Below are positions 60,032-64,000 of a stretch of DNA of 64,000 nt, one piece after another. The stretch lies in assembly GCF_021401125.1 (NCBI RefSeq), contig NZ_JACBFQ010000007.1, positions 62,001 to 126,000 on the forward strand, written 5' to 3'. Under the pieces are notes generated by a model. That model ran no database searches. It worked only from the letters and a program-made list of their open reading frames with translations, and was not told the origin of the DNA. Position numbers and translations under genes: made by a program. This DNA is from Xanthobacter sp. NM-59. Lineage in GTDB: Bacteria > Pseudomonadota > Alphaproteobacteria > Rhizobiales > Xanthobacteraceae. Numbering within the stretch: the first letter of the stretch is position 1; each line of letters begins with the position of its first letter.

Positions 60032-63000
60032 TCAGCTGCAGCCGGTGGTGGCGCCGCAGGTGTCGCACTTTAGGCAGGTGCCGTTGCGGACCAGGGTGAA
60101 GTTCATGCACTCCGGGCAGGCCTCACCCTCATAGCCCTTCGCTCGAGCCTCCGCGCGGGCCTCGGCTTTGCGGGCCGAGGGGCTCCAGGACAGCGTCGTC
60201 TCAAGGCCGCTTTCCGCCAAAGAGAGCTCCGCCTCCGCCGTATCGGTCTCGCCTTCCGCAAGCTCCGCCACTTCCGGCTTCAGCGCGGTGGCGCCTTCGG
60301 TGCGGGCGCGCAGGACAGTGACATTGTCCGCGGAAGCGCGCGGCTCGCTCGGAACGGCCTGCGCCGCCGCCAGCAGGTTCACCGTCTTGCCGCGAACCAG
60401 CCCCTTGGACACGATGCGCGCCGCCGGATTGGTGGGCGCCTTGCCCTCGTCGGCCCCCTTGCCCAGGGCATCGAAGCCGGTGTCATGGGGGTCCACGTGG
60501 CCGAGGTCGTTGCGGCCGAGATAGCTCACCGCCAGCTCGCGGAACACATAGTCGAGGATCGAGGTCGCATACTTGATGGTGTCGTTGCCCTGCACCGGGC
60601 CCGCCGGCTCGAAGCGGGTGAAGGTGAAGGCGTCCACATACTCATCCAGCGGCACGCCATATTGCAGGCCCAGCGAGATGGCGATGGCAAAATTGTTCAA
60701 CAGCGACCGGAGAGCTGCGCCCTCCTTGTGCATGTCGATGAAGATTTCGCCCAGGCGGCCGTCGTCATATTCGCCGGTGCGCAGATAGACCTTGTGGCCA
60801 CCCACCAGTGCCTTCTGAGTGTAGCCCTTGCGGCGGTCCGGCATCTTGTCGCGCGCATGGACGGGGCGCTCGACAATGCGTTCCACCACCCGCTCGACGA
60901 TCTTCTCCGCCACCACCGTGGCGCGCGCGGCCGCCGGCTGCGCCATCACGGCTTCCACCGCATCGTCCTCGTCCTCGTCATCCGCCACCAGCTGGGCGTT
61001 GAGGGGCTGGGAGAGCTTGGAGCCGTCGCGATAGAGCGCGTTAGCCTTCAGCGCCAGGCGCCAGGAGAGCAGGTAGGCCGCCTTGCAGTCCTCCACGCTC
61101 GCCTCATTGGGCATGTTGATGGTCTTGGAGATGGCGCCCGAGATGAAGGGCTGGGCCGCCGCCATCATGCGGATGTGGCTTTCCACCGACAAATAGCGCG
61201 TGCCGAGCCGCCCGCAGGGCGAGGCGCAATCGAACACCGGCAGGTGCGCTACCTTCAGGTGCGGAGCCCCTTCCAGGGTCATGGCGCCGCACACATGGAT
61301 GTTGGCCGCCTCGACGTCCGCCTTGGAGAAACCAAGGAAGGACAGGAGGTCGAACTTCGGATCGGCCAGCTGCGCCGCCGGCACCTTCAGGGTCTGGATG
61401 AGGAATTCCTCACCGAAGGTCCAGCGGTTGAAGGCGAACTTGATGTCGAACGCGGTCTTCACCGCGGCCTCGACCTTCTGAATGGCCGCGTCGGTGAAGC
61501 CCTTGGCGCGCAGGGTGGAATGGTTGATGGCGGGCGCCTGGGCGAGGGAGCCGTGGCCCACCGCATAGGCCTCGATCTCGGCGATCTCCGCCTCGCCATA
61601 GCCGAGCGCCCTGAGGGCCTCCGGCACGGCGCGGTTGATGATCTTGAAATAGCCGCCGCCGGCCAGCTTCTTGAACTTCACCAGGGCGAAGTCGGGCTCG
61701 ATGCCGGTGGTGTCGCAGTCCATCACCAGGCCGATGGTGCCGGTAGGGGCGATGACCGAGACCTGGGCGTTGCGATAGCCATGGCGCTGGCCCAGCTCCA
61801 GGGCCTTATCCCAGGCCGCGGCGGCATGCACCACCAGGCGCTGGTCCGGACAGGAGGCACGATCGAGCGGCACCGGCGCCACCGCGAGGTCCTCATAGCC
61901 CTCGGCCTCCCCATAGGCGGCGCGGCGATGGTTGCGGATCACGCGGAGCATGGCGTTTTCATTGGCGCTGTAGGCCGGGAACGGACCCAGCTCGCGCGCC
62001 ATCTCGGCGGAGGTGGCGTAGCACACACCGGTCATGATGGCCGAAAGGGCGCCGCAAATGGCCCGGCCCTGGGCCGAGTCATAGGAAATGCCGCTGGACA
62101 TGAGCAGGCCGCCGATATTGGCGTAGCCCAGGCCCAGGGTGCGGTATTCATAGGAGAGCTCGGCGATGCGGCGCGAGGGGAACTGCGCCATCAGCACGGA
62201 GATTTCGAGCACGATGGTCCACAGCCGCACCGCATGCTCATAGCTCGCCACGTCGAACTGCTTCGCCGCATCGCGGAACTGCAACAGGTTCAGCGAGGCG
62301 AGATTGCAGGCCGTGTCGTCCAGAAACATGTATTCCGAGCACGGATTGGAGGCGCGGATGTCGCCGCCCGCCGGGCAGGTGTGCCAATCATTGATGGTGG
62401 TGTGGAACTGGATGCCCGGATCGGCGCAGTGCCAGGCGGCCGAGCCGATCTTCTCCCACAGGTCGCGGGCCTTGATGGTCTTGGCCACCTTGCCGTCAGT
62501 GCGGCGGATGAGGTTCCAGTCCGCATCCGCTTCCACGGCGCGCAGGAAGGCGTCCGTCACGCGCACGGAATTGTTGGAGTTCTGGCCGGCCACCGTCAGA
62601 TAGGCCTCGCCGTCCCAGTCCGTGTCGTAGATGGCGACGTCGATGTCCTTGTAGCCCTGGCGCGCGAACTGGATCACCCGGCGAATGGCGGCATCGGCGA
62701 TGGCGGCCTTGCGGGCGGCCTTGATCTCGCGCTTCAGGGCCGGGTTCTTCTCGGGATCAAAGCAGGAATCAGCCTCGCCGTCGCAGTTCACGCAGGCCTT
62801 CATGATGGCCTTGAGGTGCTTGGCGTTGAGCTTGGAGCCGGTGACGAGCGCGGCCACCTTCTGCTCCTCGATCACCTTCCAATCCACGTAATTCTCGATG
62901 TCCGGATGGTCGGCATCCACCACCACCATCTTGGCGGCGCGGCGCGTGGTGCCGCCCGACTTGATGGCGCCGGCCGCGCGGTCGCCGATCTTCAGGAAGC

Positions 63001-63766
63001 TCATGAGGCCGGAGGAACGGCCGCCGCCGGACAGGCGCTCGCCCTCGCCGCGCAGGGACGAGAAATTGGTGCCGGTGCCCGAGCCATACTTGAACAGGCG
63101 CGCCTCACGCACCCACAGGTCCATGATGCCGCCCTCGTTCACGAGGTCGTCGCCCACCGACTGAATGAAGCAGGCGTGGGGCTGGGGGTGCTCATAGGCC
63201 GAGGTGGAGGCCTTCGCCTCGCCGGTCTCGTGGTCCACATAGAAGTGGCCCTGGCCCGGTCCGTCGATGCCATAGGCCCAGTTGAGGCCGGTGTTGAACC
63301 ACTGGGGCGAATTGGGCGCCGCCATCTGCATGGCGAGCATGTAGCGCAGCTCGTCGAAGAAGGCCTGGGCATCGCCCTCGTTGTCGAAATAGCCGCCCTT
63401 CCAGCCCCAATAGGTCCAGGTCCCGGCGAGACGGTCGAACACCTGCTTGGCGGAGGTCTCGCCGACGATGCGCTCCTTCTCCGGCAAAGCCGCAAGGGCC
63501 GCCTCGTCCGGCGCCGAGCGCCACAGGAAGGCGGGAACGGTGTTCTCTTCCACCTTCTTCAGGCGCGCAGGCACGCCCGCCTTACGGAAGTACTTCTGGG
63601 CGAGAATGTCGCTCGCCACCTGGGAGAATTGCGCGGGAACCTCGATCCCCTCCTGGCGGAACACCACGGAGCCGTCGGGGTTCTTGATCTCGCTCACGGT
63701 CTCGCGGAACGCGATGTCCGCGTAAGGGGAACGGCCCTCCAGCGTGTAGCGACGTTCAACGCGCAT
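60032..63766 (-). CDS. nrdJ: Vitamin B12-dependent ribonucleotide reductase (class II)
   Basis: 1244 residues. Adenosylcobalamin-dependent enzyme that reduces ribonucleotides to deoxyribonucleotides without oxygen or a second subunit. Seen: the [20 protein letters not shown] active-site block, [20 protein letters not shown] early in the barrel, [18 protein letters not shown], and a cysteine-rich C-terminus ([25 protein letters not shown]) that re-reduces the active site or binds metal. AAGGAG precedes ATG 63766. A single gene, ending at the terminator at 59915-59881. Confidence 0.96.
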   Translation of the reverse strand: MRVERRYTLEGRSPYADIAFRETVSEIKNPDGSVVFRQEGIEVPAQFSQVASDILAQKYFRKAGVPARLKKVEENTVPAFLWRSAPDEAALAALPEKERIVGETSAKQVFDRLAGTWTYWGWKGGYFDNEGDAQAFFDELRYMLAMQMAAPNSPQWFNTGLNWAYGIDGPGQGHFYVDHETGEAKASTSAYEHPQPHACFIQSVGDDLVNEGGIMDLWVREARLFKYGSGTGTNFSSLRGEGERLSGGGRSSGLMSFLKIGDRAAGAIKSGGTTRRAAKMVVVDADHPDIENYVDWKVIEEQKVAALVTGSKLNAKHLKAIMKACVNCDGEADSCFDPEKNPALKREIKAARKAAIADAAIRRVIQFARQGYKDIDVAIYDTDWDGEAYLTVAGQNSNNSVRVTDAFLRAVEADADWNLIRRTDGKVAKTIKARDLWEKIGSAAWHCADPGIQFHTTINDWHTCPAGGDIRASNPCSEYMFLDDTACNLASLNLLQFRDAAKQFDVASYEHAVRLWTIVLEISVLMAQFPSRRIAELSYEYRTLGLGYANIGGLLMSSGISYDSAQGRAICGALSAIMTGVCYATSAEMARELGPFPAYSANENAMLRVIRNHRRAAYGEAEGYEDLAVAPVPLDRASCPDQRLVVHAAAAWDKALELGQRHGYRNAQVSVIAPTGTIGLVMDCDTTGIEPDFALVKFKKLAGGGYFKIINRAVPEALRALGYGEAEIAEIEAYAVGHGSLAQAPAINHSTLRAKGFTDAAIQKVEAAVKTAFDIKFAFNRWTFGEEFLIQTLKVPAAQLADPKFDLLSFLGFSKADVEAANIHVCGAMTLEGAPHLKVAHLPVFDCASPCGRLGTRYLSVESHIRMMAAAQPFISGAISKTINMPNEASVEDCKAAYLLSWRLALKANALYRDGSKLSQPLNAQLVADDEDEDDAVEAVMAQPAAARATVVAEKIVERVVERIVERPVHARDKMPDRRKGYTQKALVGGHKVYLRTGEYDDGRLGEIFIDMHKEGAALRSLLNNFAIAISLGLQYGVPLDEYVDAFTFTRFEPAGPVQGNDTIKYATSILDYVFRELAVSYLGRNDLGHVDPHDTGFDALGKGADEGKAPTNPAARIVSKGLVRGKTVNLLAAAQAVPSEPRASADNVTVLRARTEGATALKPEVAELAEGETDTAEAELSLAESGLETTLSWSPSARKAEARAEARAKGYEGEACPECMNFTLVRNGTCLKCDTCGATTGCS

Positions 63767-63805
63767 GACCGGTGCTCCTTCCGATCGGCCTCCATGAGGC
63801 CGTAA

Positions 63806-63811
63806 ATTATA
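63806..63811 (-). promoter_or_regulatory. Possible -10 element of nrdJ
   Basis: On the minus strand TATAAT occurs 40 bases before the nrdJ ATG. No convincing -35 is seen at 16-18 bases, and no B12-box, so a cobalamin riboswitch is not supported. Confidence 0.35.
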
Positions 63812-63949
63812 GCAGCTAAATGTAGCGGGCGTGACTCACCGACGAGCGCAACGCGTACACGTCGCCCCGGACCGTCACTTGCATGTTCGAAAAGCGCGCC
63901 GAACCCACCTGCCGATCCCATGACCGAAAGGAATGCCCGTCGCGGAGGA

Positions 63950-63981
63950 GACGGACGCTAGGCGAGTCCCCGGCGTCCGTC
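63950..63981. terminator. Inverted repeat near the right edge
   Basis: GACGGACGC (63950-63958) pairs with GCGTCCGTC (63973-63981), followed by the small palindrome AAACTCAGTTT. It could be a terminator for a gene beyond the window or part of the nrdJ leader. The sequence from 63767 to the edge otherwise shows no gene. Confidence 0.35.
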
Positions 63982-64000
63982 AAACTCAGTTTGGCCTCGA

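Noticed and set aside
60485-63805. Open frame of about 1100 codons antisense to nrdJ
   Set aside because: Composition is His/Gly/Arg/Ala-rich shadow sequence; nrdJ on the other strand is unmistakable.
63767-64000. Cobalamin riboswitch upstream of the B12-dependent reductase
   Set aside because: No B12-box or conserved core could be found on the minus strand.

Overview
High-GC chromosomal DNA from an alphaproteobacterium, most likely Xanthobacteraceae (Xanthobacter/Azorhizobium/Ancylobacter-like). This rests on a SAM-II riboswitch in front of metZ, the long double-domain dCTP deaminase, a sufBCD-sufT-sufA order, a B12-dependent ribonucleotide reductase and uniform GC-rich codon use. No rRNA, transposase, integrase or prophage gene was recognised; one tRNA (Leu-TAA) lies near the left edge.

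Layout. (1) 0.4-11 kb: tRNA-Leu, then an iron-sulfur assembly cluster on the minus strand (NifS/IscS-type desulfurase, sufB, sufC, sufD, sufT, a VOC protein). sufA is split from the rest by a frameshifted PAS-GGDEF-EAL gene on the opposite strand. (2) 11.7-19.4 kb: housekeeping genes (alpha/beta hydrolase, zapE, GST, FUSC transporter, dcd, metZ with SAM-II riboswitch). (3) 20-26.8 kb: a branched-chain-amino-acid-type ABC transporter in one operon with a nitrilase, followed by a TrmB-type regulator. Two related palindromes lie upstream of the operon. (4) 27.7-32.2 kb: TonB-dependent siderophore receptor, small membrane protein and PepSY membrane protein. (5) 32.4-47.7 kb: central-carbon genes: a tight fumC-cupin-mqo-poxB operon with a LysR gene; a malic enzyme gene cut at its 3' end and joined to a DeoR regulator remnant; and a LysR - aldehyde dehydrogenase - ThDP enzyme - MFS group. 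(6) 48.2-59.6 kb: a broken autotransporter gene runs directly into a 34-repeat CRISPR array, followed by a complete type I-C cas set (cas2, cas1, cas4, cas7, cas8c, cas5c, cas3, all minus strand). (7) 60-63.8 kb: nrdJ.

How the genes work together. Desulfurase, SufBCD, SufT and SufA would mobilise sulfur, build Fe-S clusters and pass them on. The Liv-type transporter and nitrilase suggest import and hydrolysis of a nitrile, with the TrmB protein as probable sensor. fumC-mqo-poxB would turn fumarate into malate and oxaloacetate, and pyruvate into acetate, with electrons going to quinone; the malic enzyme that could link malate to pyruvate is damaged here. The type I-C locus looks complete for adaptation, crRNA maturation and interference, and its leader-distal repeats are decaying. 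Nothing seen is a clearly new system. The most unusual signals are the gene wreckage (diguanylate cyclase/phosphodiesterase, malic enzyme/DeoR, autotransporter), the clustering of quinone-linked C4 enzymes, and the nitrilase operon with its paired operators.
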